22,010 nt of DNA, taken from assembly GCA_002437435.1 (NCBI GenBank), contig DJPV01000076.1, positions 737 to 22,746 on the forward strand. The letters run 5' to 3'. This document shows positions 1 to 7,791 of this stretch, piece by piece (the first letter of the stretch is position 1; each line of letters starts with the position of its first letter). A program made the position numbers and the translations under genes. The notes under the pieces were generated by a model. It was given only the letters and a program-made list of their open reading frames with translations. It was not told where the DNA came from and did not search any database. The stretch comes from Lachnospiraceae bacterium UBA6403 (GTDB lineage: Bacteria; Bacillota; Clostridia; Lachnospirales; Lachnospiraceae).

Positions 1-1678
1 TCTTCCGATAACGATTCAGTTCTTCATCTGAATACAGATACTGCATATGCTTGCCCTCGCCCACTCTGTAAAGCGGCGGGATCGCGATATAGATATGACC
101 CTCATTGATCAGATCAGGGTAAAACCGATAGAAAAATGTCAGAAGCAATGTCGCGATATGCGCACCATCGACATCGGCATCGGTCATAATAATGATCTTA
201 TCATAGTTTAATTTATTAATATCAAAATCGTTGCCATAGCCCTGCATAAAGCCGCATCCAAATGCATTAATAAGTGCTTTGATCTCGGCATTTTCAAGAA
301 CCTTAGCTACTGTTTTCTTCTCTACATTTAAGATCTTACCACGAAGCGGCAGGATTGCCTGATATTTACGGTTTCTTGCTGTTTTAGCAGAACCGCCGGC
401 CGAATCACCCTCGACTATAAAAATCTCGCATTTGGAGGAATCATTGGATTCCTGCTTGGCAAGTTTGCCATTTCCTTCAAAGGAGAATTTGTTCAGATTG
501 ATCTTCGATTTTTCCAGTGCTTTCTTCTTCGACAGGCTGACCGCACGGTCACAGATATCCTTTAAGACATCATAGTTACGGTCAAAATAAACGGTAAGCT
601 GTTCTTTTACGATATCATCAACAGCCTTTGCAACATCTGTATTCGACAGCTTCGTCTTCGTCTGACCTTCAAACTGTGGATCCGGATGCTTTACAGATAT
701 GATCGCCTGCATACCGGAACGGATGTCTGCACCACTTAAGTTCGCATCCTTTTCCTTTAATAAACCAAGTTCATTTCTCGCATATGAATTGATCAGCTTG
801 GCAAATCCTGACTTGAATCCTGTTACATGAGTTCCGCCTTCCGGATTTGTGATGTTATTTGTAAAACCAATGATATTTTCTTCCCCGTCCTCCGTCATGA
901 CGAATACGATATCAGCAGTTATATTATCTTTCTCTCCACTGATTGCAATGATCGGCGAAGTATATGTCAGTCCTTCCGATATATCCTCTACAAATGCAGC
1001 CAGACCTCCCGGCTGATGGAACACGATCGGTTCCTTACCGTCTCTCTTATTGTGAAATGTGATCGTAAGCTCCGGATTCAGATATGCAGTTTCTTTGATT
1101 CGCTGCATGATCGCATCAGCTTTGAACTTGACCGTTTCAAAGATCGTGTCATCCGGATATAAAGTTACCTTTGTTCCGGTTCGTTTTTCTTTCAATCGGG
1201 TACGCGGCAGATTCCCTTCCGGGGTCAGCTCCGTTACCGGAACGCCGTACTCATAGCTGTCTGTATAGAGGTATCCGTCTCTTGCGACCTCGACCAACAG
1301 CTTCTTTGATAATGCATTTACAACAGCAGAACCAACGCCATGAAGACCACCACTGATTTTATAAGTGGAACTGTTAAACTTACCACCGGCATGCAGTACG
1401 GTATATACAACACGTTCCGCAGGGATTCCCTCTGTCTCATGTATATCAACAGGAACGCCTCGTCCATCATCTGCGACGGTTGCCGAACCGTCTTCGTTGA
1501 TACTGACATATATATTCTTACAGTAACCCGCAAGGTGCTCGTCCACGGAGTTATCGATCAACTCCTGAATCAGATGATTCAGACCACTTCTGCCGGTATT
1601 ACCGATATACATACCCGGTCTGAGTCTTACAGGTTCCAGTCCTTTCAGCACCTCTATATTTTTTGCACTATACGACAT
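1..1678 (-). CDS. Type IIA DNA topoisomerase subunit B (GyrB/ParE family), 5' part
   Basis: ATPase subunit of a gyrase or topoisomerase IV; it partners a GyrA/ParC-type subunit to pass DNA duplexes. I translated 559 codons from the ATG at 1678; the C-terminal end lies beyond the left edge. The GHKL ATPase domain shows ELIDNSVDE (39-47), DDGRGVPV (70-77) and GGLHGVG (110-116). The transducer has QTKTKL (339-344). The TOPRIM domain has EGDSAGG (423-429) and the metal-binding DADVD (500-504). PLRGKILNVEK at 444-454 and DADVDGAH favour GyrB, whereas the KFNSSTYK segment and the lack of gyrA or recF context leave ParE possible, so no symbol is given. An AGAGG ribosome binding site lies 7 nt before the ATG. 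It has its own promoter, so it is probably not co-transcribed only with the kinase upstream. Family certain; gyrase versus topo IV unresolved. Confidence 0.93.
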   Translation of the reverse strand, partial: MSYSAKNIEVLKGLEPVRLRPGMYIGNTGRSGLNHLIQELIDNSVDEHLAGYCKNIYVSINEDGSATVADDGRGVPVDIHETEGIPAERVVYTVLHAGGKFNSSTYKISGGLHGVGSAVVNALSKKLLVEVARDGYLYTDSYEYGVPVTELTPEGNLPRTRLKEKRTGTKVTLYPDDTIFETVKFKADAIMQRIKETAYLNPELTITFHNKRDGKEPIVFHQPGGLAAFVEDISEGLTYTSPIIAISGEKDNITADIVFVMTEDGEENIIGFTNNITNPEGGTHVTGFKSGFAKLINSYARNELGLLKEKDANLSGADIRSGMQAIISVKHPDPQFEGQTKTKLSNTDVAKAVDDIVKEQLTVYFDRNYDVLKDICDRAVSLSKKKALEKSKINLNKFSFEGNGKLAKQESNDSSKCEIFIVEGDSAGGSAKTARNRKYQAILPLRGKILNVEKKTVAKVLENAEIKALINAFGCGFMQGYGNDFDINKLNYDKIIIMTDADVDGAHIATLLLTFFYRFYPDLINEGHIYIAIPPLYRVGEGKHMQYLYSDEELNRYRK

Positions 1679-1711
1679 AACATTTCCTCTCTATCCACAT
1701 AATCATTGACT

Positions 1712-1740
1712 AGTATATTCGGTATTCCATCTTTTTGCAA
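1712..1740 (-). promoter_or_regulatory. Sigma-A promoter of the topoisomerase B gene
   Basis: Read on the minus strand, TTGCAA (1735-1740) is followed after exactly 17 nt by TATACT (1712-1717). It begins 5 nt after the stop of the sensor kinase gene and gives a leader of roughly 30 nt before the ATG at 1678. Confidence 0.7.
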
Positions 1741-1745
1741 AGAAA

Positions 1746-3356
1746 TTATTCTGTTTCTTTCTCTTCGATACCAGTTTTTTCTTCGATATCGTCTGTCTCC
1801 CCGATGATATCCAGATCAAAATAGAATACAACTCCATCTTCTACATTATATACGCCATAACACTTCTTATGTGCCTGCATGGTTGCCGCAACAATGGACA
1901 GACCGATGCCGCTTCCACCATATTCTCTGGTTCTCGCTTTATCTACCTTGTAGAACTTGATAAACAGCTTCTCCAGTTCACCCTCCGGCACGTTTGGTCC
2001 CTGGTCATATACATAGACACGGAGATTTCCCAGGATCGAACCTTCTTCATAAGAAGCTCCCGGTTTCTCATACATATATTTCTCTGTCCAGACACGGACT
2101 TCTTTCTCTTTATAACAATAATGGATCGCATTTGTCAGATAATTACGGAAGACTTCTTCGATCATGAATTCATCCGCATAGACATTGATCGGCTCTACAT
2201 CATCATAGACGATCGTAACCTGATTCTGTTCTGCAAGGATCGCAGACGAATCAATGGAATTATGGATCAGATCAACGATGTTGAACACTTCCTTATTCAC
2301 ACAGTTCTGGCCAAATTCTATCTCATTCAGATCAAGCAGCTGCTTTACAAGCTTATTCATCTTGTTTGCTTCATCGACAATGACATCACAGTAGAAATTC
2401 TTGCTTTCTTCATCATCATTGATATTATCCCGCAGCCCCTCTGCATAGCCCTGTACCAGCGCGATCGGTGTCTTTAATTCATGTGATACATGTGACAGGA
2501 ATTCCTTACGCATTTCATCGATCTTAATCTTCTCATTGATCTCCACCTGAAGCTTCCGGTTTGTCTCTTTAAGCTCTGTCAGCGTCTCATTCAGCTTATA
2601 TGACAGATCATTCATATAACAGGACAATTCACCGATCTCATCATTTGACGGATGCTCGATTCTTGCATCAAAATCAAGAGTCGCCATACGCTTGGCAACT
2701 TTAGTCAGACGCTTGATCGGTCTGGCAAATATCTCACTGACAAAATACATCAGAATACAACTGATGACCGCCGTTGCGATCAGGATCGTCATAAAATATT
2801 TGATCGTTGTCTGAATCGTGGAATCGACTCTGGCAACCGTTGTACGCACGATAATTACAAATCCGTTATCCAGGAATCCCAGCAGATCAAAATAACTCTG
2901 TGCAGTATCCTTATCCTTTGTGATCTGGATCTTATAGTCTTTATGCTTCTCGACCTCTTCCCGTTCGATCTGGGAATTATCTGCATCTATACTGTCCGAG
3001 AACATCAAAAACTCCCCAATACTTTTCAGATTATTAAATACCGCCGTATCCTCATTCACCGTTGTATAAATCTTCATATGGATATCATCCACAATATAGA
3101 TCATGGCATCTGATTTGTTCTCAAGCAGGCTCTCCATACTGTCGAGATCATAGCTGCCATCCTTGTTTTTATTCGATGAATCCTTAAAAAATGCATCACA
3201 TTCCTGATAGGTCTGGATCAGATTATTTTTCAGTTCATTATAATAATATCTTTTTATGAAGATAACGGACAAAATGCCTGACAGCAGGATCATTACAGCA
3301 ATGATCGCCATCAGACAAAGTGTTATCTTACTCCTTATCGACCTTTTTCTCATCAT
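1746..3356 (-). CDS. Membrane sensor histidine kinase of a two-component system
   Basis: Senses an unknown extracellular signal, autophosphorylates and passes phosphate to the regulator encoded just upstream. From the chosen ATG it has 536 residues: a membrane segment at about 11-34, an extracytoplasmic sensor region of about 150 residues, a second membrane segment at 186-210, HAMP at about 211-263, a HisKA dimerisation domain with SHELKTP (phosphoacceptor His292), and a HATPase domain with N box NYLTNAIH (405-412), G1 DQGPNVP (451-457) and G2 GGSGIGLSI (480-488). An upstream GTG at 3404 is open, but GAGGTGG lies directly before the tandem ATGs at 3356 and 3353, and the family normally starts just before the first membrane helix. 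The start overlaps the regulator by 26-29 nt, implying translational coupling. The sensor region matches no domain I can name, so the stimulus is unknown. Confidence is high for family, low for role. Confidence 0.93.
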   Translation of the reverse strand: MMRKRSIRSKITLCLMAIIAVMILLSGILSVIFIKRYYYNELKNNLIQTYQECDAFFKDSSNKNKDGSYDLDSMESLLENKSDAMIYIVDDIHMKIYTTVNEDTAVFNNLKSIGEFLMFSDSIDADNSQIEREEVEKHKDYKIQITKDKDTAQSYFDLLGFLDNGFVIIVRTTVARVDSTIQTTIKYFMTILIATAVISCILMYFVSEIFARPIKRLTKVAKRMATLDFDARIEHPSNDEIGELSCYMNDLSYKLNETLTELKETNRKLQVEINEKIKIDEMRKEFLSHVSHELKTPIALVQGYAEGLRDNINDDEESKNFYCDVIVDEANKMNKLVKQLLDLNEIEFGQNCVNKEVFNIVDLIHNSIDSSAILAEQNQVTIVYDDVEPINVYADEFMIEEVFRNYLTNAIHYCYKEKEVRVWTEKYMYEKPGASYEEGSILGNLRVYVYDQGPNVPEGELEKLFIKFYKVDKARTREYGGSGIGLSIVAATMQAHKKCYGVYNVEDGVVFYFDLDIIGETDDIEEKTGIEEKETE

Positions 3357-4029
3357 CCACCTCGAACTTATATCCCATGCCCCAGATCGTCTTGATATAG
3401 TCACCTTTATCTTTTAATTTGCTTCTGAGCTTCTTTACATGGGTATCGATCGTTCTGGCATCTCCAAAATAATCATAATTCCATACATTATTCAGGATCT
3501 TTTCTCTGGATAATGCAACTCCTTTATTCACCATAAAATAATTCAGCAATTCAAATTCTTTATAACTGAGCTCGATCGGTTCTCCATCGATCGTTACGAT
3601 ATGGGCAGCCAGATCCATTGTGATACCGCCTGCCGAGATCACACTGTCAGCCGGTATATCACTGGTTCTTCTCAAGATTGCTTCCACTCTGGCAACCAGA
3701 ATCTTCGGACTGAACGGTTTCGTGATATATTCATCAATACCAAGTTCAAATCCCAGAAGCTCATCTCTTTCATCTGACTTTGCAGTCAGCATGATGATCG
3801 GAACCTGTGAAAACTTACGGATCTCCTTACAGGTCTCCCAGCCATCCATCTTCGGCATCATAACATCCAGAATAATAAGTGAAATATCTTTATTATTCAT
3901 AAAAATATCAACTGCTTCTTCACCATCTCCAGCTTCCAGAACAATATATCCTTTTTTACTCAGGAAATCCTTGACCAGCTTCCGCATTCTGCTCTCATCA
4001 TCAACTACCAATATTTTTATACTATCCAT
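3328..4029 (-). CDS. OmpR/PhoB-family response regulator
   Basis: DNA-binding transcription factor switched by phosphorylation from the adjacent kinase. The 233 residues show a receiver domain with acidic pair Asp10/Asp11, phosphoacceptor Asp55 in ILDVMMP, Thr82 in MLTAKS and Lys104 in YITKPF, followed by a winged-helix domain (about 135-228) with the typical RTIDTHVKKLRSKL recognition helix and a closing WGMGYKF. AGGAGG lies 7 nt upstream of the ATG. Its stop lies inside the start of the kinase gene. The pair sits directly after trmD, where many bacteria have rplS. Targets cannot be read from the sequence; no obvious direct-repeat binding site was recognised in the 81 bp upstream. Confidence 0.95.
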   Translation of the reverse strand: MDSIKILVVDDESRMRKLVKDFLSKKGYIVLEAGDGEEAVDIFMNNKDISLIILDVMMPKMDGWETCKEIRKFSQVPIIMLTAKSDERDELLGFELGIDEYITKPFSPKILVARVEAILRRTSDIPADSVISAGGITMDLAAHIVTIDGEPIELSYKEFELLNYFMVNKGVALSREKILNNVWNYDYFGDARTIDTHVKKLRSKLKDKGDYIKTIWGMGYKFEVDDEKKVDKE

Positions 4030-4062
4030 ATGTGACCTCCTGTTATTTCCATTTCTTGCTGT

Positions 4063-4073
4063 ATTCTAACAAA
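4063..4073 (-). promoter_or_regulatory. Possible extended -10 promoter of the two-component operon
   Basis: On the minus strand TGTTAGAAT (-10 TAGAAT at 4063-4068 with an upstream TG) precedes the regulator gene by about 35 nt. No good -35 is present at 16-18 nt. The 81 bp between trmD and the regulator contain no clear terminator, so read-through from trmD is also possible. Confidence 0.4.
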
Positions 4074-4110
4074 CATCTATGTCATAAATGTGAATTTTCA
4101 ACCGGGAATT

Positions 4111-4836
4111 TTACCTTTTTCTCTTTTTCTTCTCCACAACCGGATGATTTGCCTCGTATTTTGCATACAGATCCGGTCGTCGTTCTTTCGTCCGGCTGAT
4201 CGACTGTTCCAGTCTCCATGCCTCTATATTCTTATGATGACCGGAAAGCAGCACATCGGGAACCTTCTTTCCCATGAATTCTACCGGTCTCGTATACTGT
4301 GGATATTCTAACAGATCATCATGAAAGGATTCGATCTCCGCACTGTCATCGTTGTTCAATACACCCGGAACCAGTCTGGATACCGTATCGATGATTGCCA
4401 TTGCCGGAAGCTCTCCACCGGTTAAGACAAAATCACCGATCGATACATAATCTGTTACGATCAGTTCCAGTACACGTTCATCGATTCCCTCATAATGTCC
4501 GCATAAAAGCACCAGATCATCTTCTACGGCAAATTCCTCTGCCACCTTCTGCGTAAATGTCCGTCCCTGCGGTGTCATATATACAACCTTTAATTTTTTT
4601 CCTGTCTTTTCACACAAATACTGATAAGCATTATAAACCGGTTCTGCCTGCATCACCATTCCGGCCCCGCCGCCATACGGATAATCGTCCACATGCTTAT
4701 GCCTATCTTTTGTAAAATCCCTGATATTCACCGCTTCAATATGGATCAGTCCCGCTTCCATCGCACGTCCGGTAATACTGGTTCTTAGCCCGTCCATGAT
4801 CATATCGGGAAATAATGTAAGAACATAAAAATTCAT
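4111..4836 (-). CDS. trmD: tRNA (guanine-37-N1)-methyltransferase TrmD
   Basis: Methylates N1 of G37 next to the anticodon using S-adenosylmethionine, preventing +1 frameshifting; cytoplasmic dimer of the SPOUT (knotted) class. The protein begins MNFYVLTLFPDMI, the standard TrmD opening, and contains YGGGAGMVMQAEP, LLCGHYEGIDERV, the knot segment IGDFVLTGGELPAM, and EYPQYTRP. From the ATG at 4836 it has 241 residues, the usual length. An in-frame ATG at 4848 would add four residues, but GGAG lies 6 nt before the 4836 ATG, which fits better. It follows rimM by 17 nt and ends the translation gene run. The stop is not followed by rplS, its common partner. Confidence 0.97.
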   Translation of the reverse strand: MNFYVLTLFPDMIMDGLRTSITGRAMEAGLIHIEAVNIRDFTKDRHKHVDDYPYGGGAGMVMQAEPVYNAYQYLCEKTGKKLKVVYMTPQGRTFTQKVAEEFAVEDDLVLLCGHYEGIDERVLELIVTDYVSIGDFVLTGGELPAMAIIDTVSRLVPGVLNNDDSAEIESFHDDLLEYPQYTRPVEFMGKKVPDVLLSGHHKNIEAWRLEQSISRTKERRPDLYAKYEANHPVVEKKKRKR

Positions 4837-4853
4837 CATTTTCTCCATCCGTT

Positions 4854-5363
4854 CTAATCTTCTGCCATTTTCAGAAGATGTACTTTTACCATTTTATTTG
4901 CTGTATCGATATCTGTCACCCATTCCTTTACAACCGGAACATAGATATCATCCTGTCCCTTTTTCTTTATGACAAAGATATGATTTGCCGGTGTCTCAAG
5001 CACATCATCGATAACACCGATCTCTGCATCATTCTGATCATACACTTTTGATCCGATCACATCACAGATAAAGAACTCACCATCTTCTAATGCTACAGCA
5101 TCTTCTCTGTTTACAAGAATATCATACTGCCGTAAGGCTTCTACATCATTTATACTATCATACCCTGCAAGTTTTAAAACTACCATGTTTTTTAAGAATT
5201 TGCAGGATGTACACTCGGTTTCAATCTCTTTGCTTCCTGATACCAGAAAACACTTTTTCAGGCTTTTGAATCGATTCAGATCATCCGTTGTCGGATATAC
5301 TTTTACCTCTCCCTTGATACCATGCGGTGCTGTAATCACACCCACTCTCAGTCTGTCTTCCAA
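4854..5363 (-). CDS. rimM: 16S rRNA processing / 30S maturation factor RimM
   Basis: Assists late 30S head assembly by binding ribosomal protein S19. The 169 residues show the N-terminal RimM beta-barrel beginning LRVGVITAPHGIKGEVKVYP (5-24), followed by a PRC-barrel domain from about residue 95 containing FFICDVIGSKVYD and PVVKEWVTDID. The start is a TTG at 5363; the reading agrees with the usual family N-terminus and no ATG is available. GGAGG lies about 12 nt upstream, a rather long spacing. A terminator-like hairpin lies between khpA and this gene, so expression of rimM and trmD may be lower than that of rpsP. Identity is secure from sequence and operon position. Confidence 0.96.
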   Translation of the reverse strand: MEDRLRVGVITAPHGIKGEVKVYPTTDDLNRFKSLKKCFLVSGSKEIETECTSCKFLKNMVVLKLAGYDSINDVEALRQYDILVNREDAVALEDGEFFICDVIGSKVYDQNDAEIGVIDDVLETPANHIFVIKKKGQDDIYVPVVKEWVTDIDTANKMVKVHLLKMAED

Positions 5364-5385
5364 AATTATATCTTTCCTCCACTAT

Positions 5386-5414
5386 AAAAATGGGGGAGTT
5401 ATGATAACTCCCCC
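5386..5414 (-). terminator. Intrinsic terminator / attenuator between khpA and rimM
   Basis: Arms GGGGGAGTTA (5392-5401) and TAACTCCCCC (5405-5414) form a 10-bp GC-ended stem with a 3-nt loop. On the minus strand it is followed by ATTTTTATAG. It begins 15 nt after the khpA stop and ends before the rimM ribosome binding site. Because rimM and trmD have no clear promoter of their own, I read it as a partial terminator inside the operon. A-runs on the other side mean it could also act on the plus strand. Confidence 0.75.
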
Positions 5415-5429
5415 AAAAAGATCTTTGTA

Positions 5430-5657
5430 CTACTTAATATCTACAATTACCTTTTTGTCACCCTTTGAAGCAGCTGCTTTTACAACTGTACGGATGGATT
5501 TGGCAATTCTGCCCTGTTTTCCAATAACCTTGCCCATATCCTCTGGTGCAACAGTCAGTTCAACTTTAATTATATCGTCTTTCTCTGTCTCAGTAACAGA
5601 TATTTGCTCTGGATGATCTACTAGGGATTTTGCAATGATTTCAACTAAATCTTTCAT
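5430..5657 (-). CDS. khpA: KH-domain RNA-binding protein KhpA
   Basis: Small RNA-binding protein of 75 residues, essentially a single KH domain of the KhpA (YlqC) family. In other Firmicutes KhpA pairs with KhpB and influences cell division and small-RNA regulation; that role is known for the family, not seen here. The diagnostic GxxG loop is GKQG in MGKVIGKQGRIAKSI (41-55). The N-terminus MKDLVEIIAKSLVDHP is typical. GGGAGG lies 7 nt before the ATG. It lies between rpsP (21-nt gap) and rimM, the standard Firmicutes position, and is followed directly by a terminator-like hairpin. Confidence 0.95.
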   Translation of the reverse strand: MKDLVEIIAKSLVDHPEQISVTETEKDDIIKVELTVAPEDMGKVIGKQGRIAKSIRTVVKAAASKGDKKVIVDIK

Positions 5658-5678
5658 TTAAACACCTCCCTGGTGATA

Positions 5679-5924
5679 TTATTTTTCAATACCTGCCTGC
5701 TTAAATAACTTAGCAACAGTCTCAGTTGGCTGAGCACCTGTCTGAAGCCACTTCTTAGCTGCTTCTTCATCGATCTTTACAACGCTTGGCTCCTGGTTAG
5801 GATCATATGTTCCGATCTCCTCGATGAATCTGCCATCTCTTGGAGATCTTGAATCTGCAACGATCACTCTGTAAAAAGGATGCTTCTTGTAACCCATTCT
5901 TCTTAATCTGATTTTTACTGCCAT
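5679..5924 (-). CDS. rpsP: 30S ribosomal protein S16
   Basis: Primary-assembly protein of the 30S body that binds 16S rRNA. The 81-residue protein starts with [20 protein letters not shown], continues [21 protein letters not shown] and ends within the family's usual length. A strong AGGAGG lies 9 nt upstream of the ATG. It sits between ffh (42-nt AT-rich gap with no hairpin seen) and khpA. Identity is unambiguous. Confidence 0.98.
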   Translation of the reverse strand: MAVKIRLRRMGYKKHPFYRVIVADSRSPRDGRFIEEIGTYDPNQEPSVVKIDEEAAKKWLQTGAQPTETVAKLFKQAGIEK

Positions 5925-5966
5925 TTTGTTTGTTCCTCCTGAAATAAAAATATAAAATGTAAAAAT

Positions 5967-7313
5967 TTATTTAAATCCAAACGGAAGCTTGAATCCACCG
6001 TGGCGTTTCTTGCCACCCATCATACCGGACATCTGCTTCATCATTTTCTTGGATTGTTCAAACTGCTTTAAGAAACGGTTGACTTCCGCGATCTGAACAC
6101 CCGCGCCGTCTGCAATACGTTTCTTTCTGGATGGTGAGATCGGATCTTTCAGGCATCTCTCATTCGGTGTCATGGACTGAATGATTGCCTTTGGCTTCTT
6201 GCCTGCATCTTCATCGATCTGCACATTCTTCATCTGACTGGACATTCCAGGCATCATGGAGAGCAGATCTCCGATACCTCCCATTTTCTCAAGCTGATCC
6301 ATCTGTTCCATAAAGTCATTGAAATCAAAGGATGCTTTCCGGAACTTCTGTTCCATCTCTTTCGCTTTTTCATCATCGATCGCATTCTGTGCTTTCTCGA
6401 TCAGCGACTCCACATCACCCATTCCCAGGATCCGGCTCGCCATACGGCTCGGATAAAATGATTCCAGGTCTGTCAGCTTCTCGCCCATTCCTGCATACAG
6501 GATCGGCTTACCGGTAACAGCCTTAATGGAAAGCGCTGCACCACCTCTGGTGTCACCATCTAACTTCGTTAAGATCACACCATCTATACCAATCTTATCG
6601 TTAAATGTCGTTGCAACATTGACAGCATCCTGTCCTGTCATCGCATCAACGGTAAGAACTGTATATGTAACATTAATATTTTCCTTGATCTCCGCAAGCT
6701 CATCCATCATATCTTCATCTACATGAAGTCGTCCGGCAGTATCAATAAATACCAGATTCATATGATTCTTTTCTGCATGCAGGATCGCAGCCTTGGCAAT
6801 ATCAAGCGGCTTGTGATTATCTCCCATCGTAAAGACAGGCACACCTACCTTTTCACCATTGATCTGCAGCTGCTTGATCGCAGCCGGTCTGTATACATCA
6901 CAGGCAACTAACAATGGTTTCTTGCCTTTATTCTTAAACTGATATGCAAGCTTTGCAGCCGTTGTTGTCTTACCGGCACCCTGAAGACCGCACATCATAA
7001 TAACTGTAATCTCATTTGACGGAAGTAATTTCAGTTCTGTAACATCAGAACCCATCAGCTTATCCATCTCTTCTTTTACAATCTTAATGACCATGTGTCC
7101 GGGATTCAGACCCTTAAGAACCTCTTCACCAACAGCTCTGTCACTTACAGCTTTGATAAAAGATTTAACAACCTTGAAGTTTACATCGGCTTCCAGTAAA
7201 GCACGCTTTACTTCTTTCATTGCCTCTTTTACATCATCTTCTGTAAGAACACCCTTGCTTCTCAGTTTCTTAAAAACGTTTTGAAGCTTGTCAGATAAAC
7301 TGTCAAAAGCCAT
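5967..7313 (-). CDS. ffh: Signal recognition particle protein Ffh (SRP54)
   Basis: GTPase that, with 4.5S/6S SRP RNA, binds signal sequences on nascent chains and delivers ribosomes to FtsY at the membrane. The 448 residues show the N domain (1-90), the NG GTPase with P-loop GLQGAGKT (109-116), DTAGR (191-195) and TKLDGDTRGG (249-258), and an M domain from about 300 with a methionine-rich finger (FMEQMDQLEKMGG, LLSMMPGM) and a basic methionine-rich tail. GGGAG precedes the ATG. It follows ylxM by 32 nt, the conserved Firmicutes pair. SRP RNA is not in this window. Confidence 0.98.
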   Translation of the reverse strand: MAFDSLSDKLQNVFKKLRSKGVLTEDDVKEAMKEVKRALLEADVNFKVVKSFIKAVSDRAVGEEVLKGLNPGHMVIKIVKEEMDKLMGSDVTELKLLPSNEITVIMMCGLQGAGKTTTAAKLAYQFKNKGKKPLLVACDVYRPAAIKQLQINGEKVGVPVFTMGDNHKPLDIAKAAILHAEKNHMNLVFIDTAGRLHVDEDMMDELAEIKENINVTYTVLTVDAMTGQDAVNVATTFNDKIGIDGVILTKLDGDTRGGAALSIKAVTGKPILYAGMGEKLTDLESFYPSRMASRILGMGDVESLIEKAQNAIDDEKAKEMEQKFRKASFDFNDFMEQMDQLEKMGGIGDLLSMMPGMSSQMKNVQIDEDAGKKPKAIIQSMTPNERCLKDPISPSRKKRIADGAGVQIAEVNRFLKQFEQSKKMMKQMSGMMGGKKRHGGFKLPFGFK

Positions 7314-7345
7314 GAATATCTCCCTTCGTTCCTAACACTCATCTA

Positions 7346-7702
7346 CTAAAACTCGTCCAGTATCCGATCCGATAACCGGTCGATCGCTTCTATCTTCGAA
7401 TTCAGCCTGTCATCCTGATTCTCTTTCATCAGCTCTGAAATACAGTCTTTCATCTTCTCGACCTGTTTTCCCGCTTTCATGAACTTGTCAACAAGCTGTA
7501 ACTTATCTTCATATTCTTCCAAGATCTTATCGCAGCGCTTAATCATGTCATAGACACCCTGTCTGCTGATCTGATTCATTCTGGCGATCTCCGAATAAGA
7601 CATATCGTTATTTACCACATCTTCATAAATTGCTTTCTGATGTTCGGTCAGAAGTTCTCCATAAAAATCATATAATAAAGACTGTCTAACTATTTTCTCC
7701 AT
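7346..7702 (-). CDS. ylxM: YlxM/p13-like helix-turn-helix protein
   Basis: Small putative DNA-binding protein conserved immediately upstream of ffh; in streptococci the homologue modulates the SRP pathway by binding SRP components (family knowledge). The 118 residues contain a sigma-70 region 4-like helix-turn-helix, SYSEIARMNQISRQGVYDMI (about 35-54), and a charged coiled C-terminal half. I place the start at the ATG at 7702 (MEKIVRQSLLYDFYGELLTE, the standard family N-terminus). It has AGGTGGTGATC upstream at ideal spacing. A more upstream in-frame ATG at 7738 lies at the predicted transcription start and cannot be translated efficiently. It is the first gene of the ffh half-operon and has a strong promoter. 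Confidence 0.93.
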   Translation of the reverse strand: MEKIVRQSLLYDFYGELLTEHQKAIYEDVVNNDMSYSEIARMNQISRQGVYDMIKRCDKILEEYEDKLQLVDKFMKAGKQVEKMKDCISELMKENQDDRLNSKIEAIDRLSDRILDEF

Positions 7703-7743
7703 ATGATCACCACCTGTAAAGTATTTTTCCTTTACCATGGGTT

Positions 7744-7772
7744 ATTCTATACCATACCTGCATCATTGTCAA
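7744..7772 (-). promoter_or_regulatory. Sigma-A promoter of ylxM-ffh-rpsP-khpA-rimM-trmD
   Basis: Minus strand: perfect TTGACA (7767-7772), 17-nt spacer, TAGAAT (7744-7749). The transcript would start near 7737, giving a leader of about 35 nt. A short GTAAAG/CTTTAC hairpin (7716-7721 with 7730-7735) lies just before the ribosome binding site. The -35 lies within an arm of the inverted repeat at 7766-7789. Confidence 0.85.
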
Positions 7773-7789
7773 GTAAAATATCTTGACAA
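7766..7789. repeat. Perfect 8-bp inverted repeat over the ylxM promoter -35
   Basis: TTGTCAAG (7766-7773) and CTTGACAA (7782-7789) are separated by 8 AT-rich bases. The promoter-proximal arm contains the complete -35 hexamer, the layout of an operator. It begins 2 bp after the ribF stop; with no T-run after it, it is a poor terminator. Confidence 0.6.
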
Positions 7790-7791
7790 AT

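Noticed and set aside
3354..3404. Earlier GTG start for the sensor kinase
   Set aside because: The extra 16 residues are the frame-shifted reading of the regulator's end; a better ribosome binding site precedes the tandem ATGs at 3356/3353.
4030..4110. Searched for a terminator after trmD
   Set aside because: No stem with a following T-run was found; AT-rich repeats there are too short to count.
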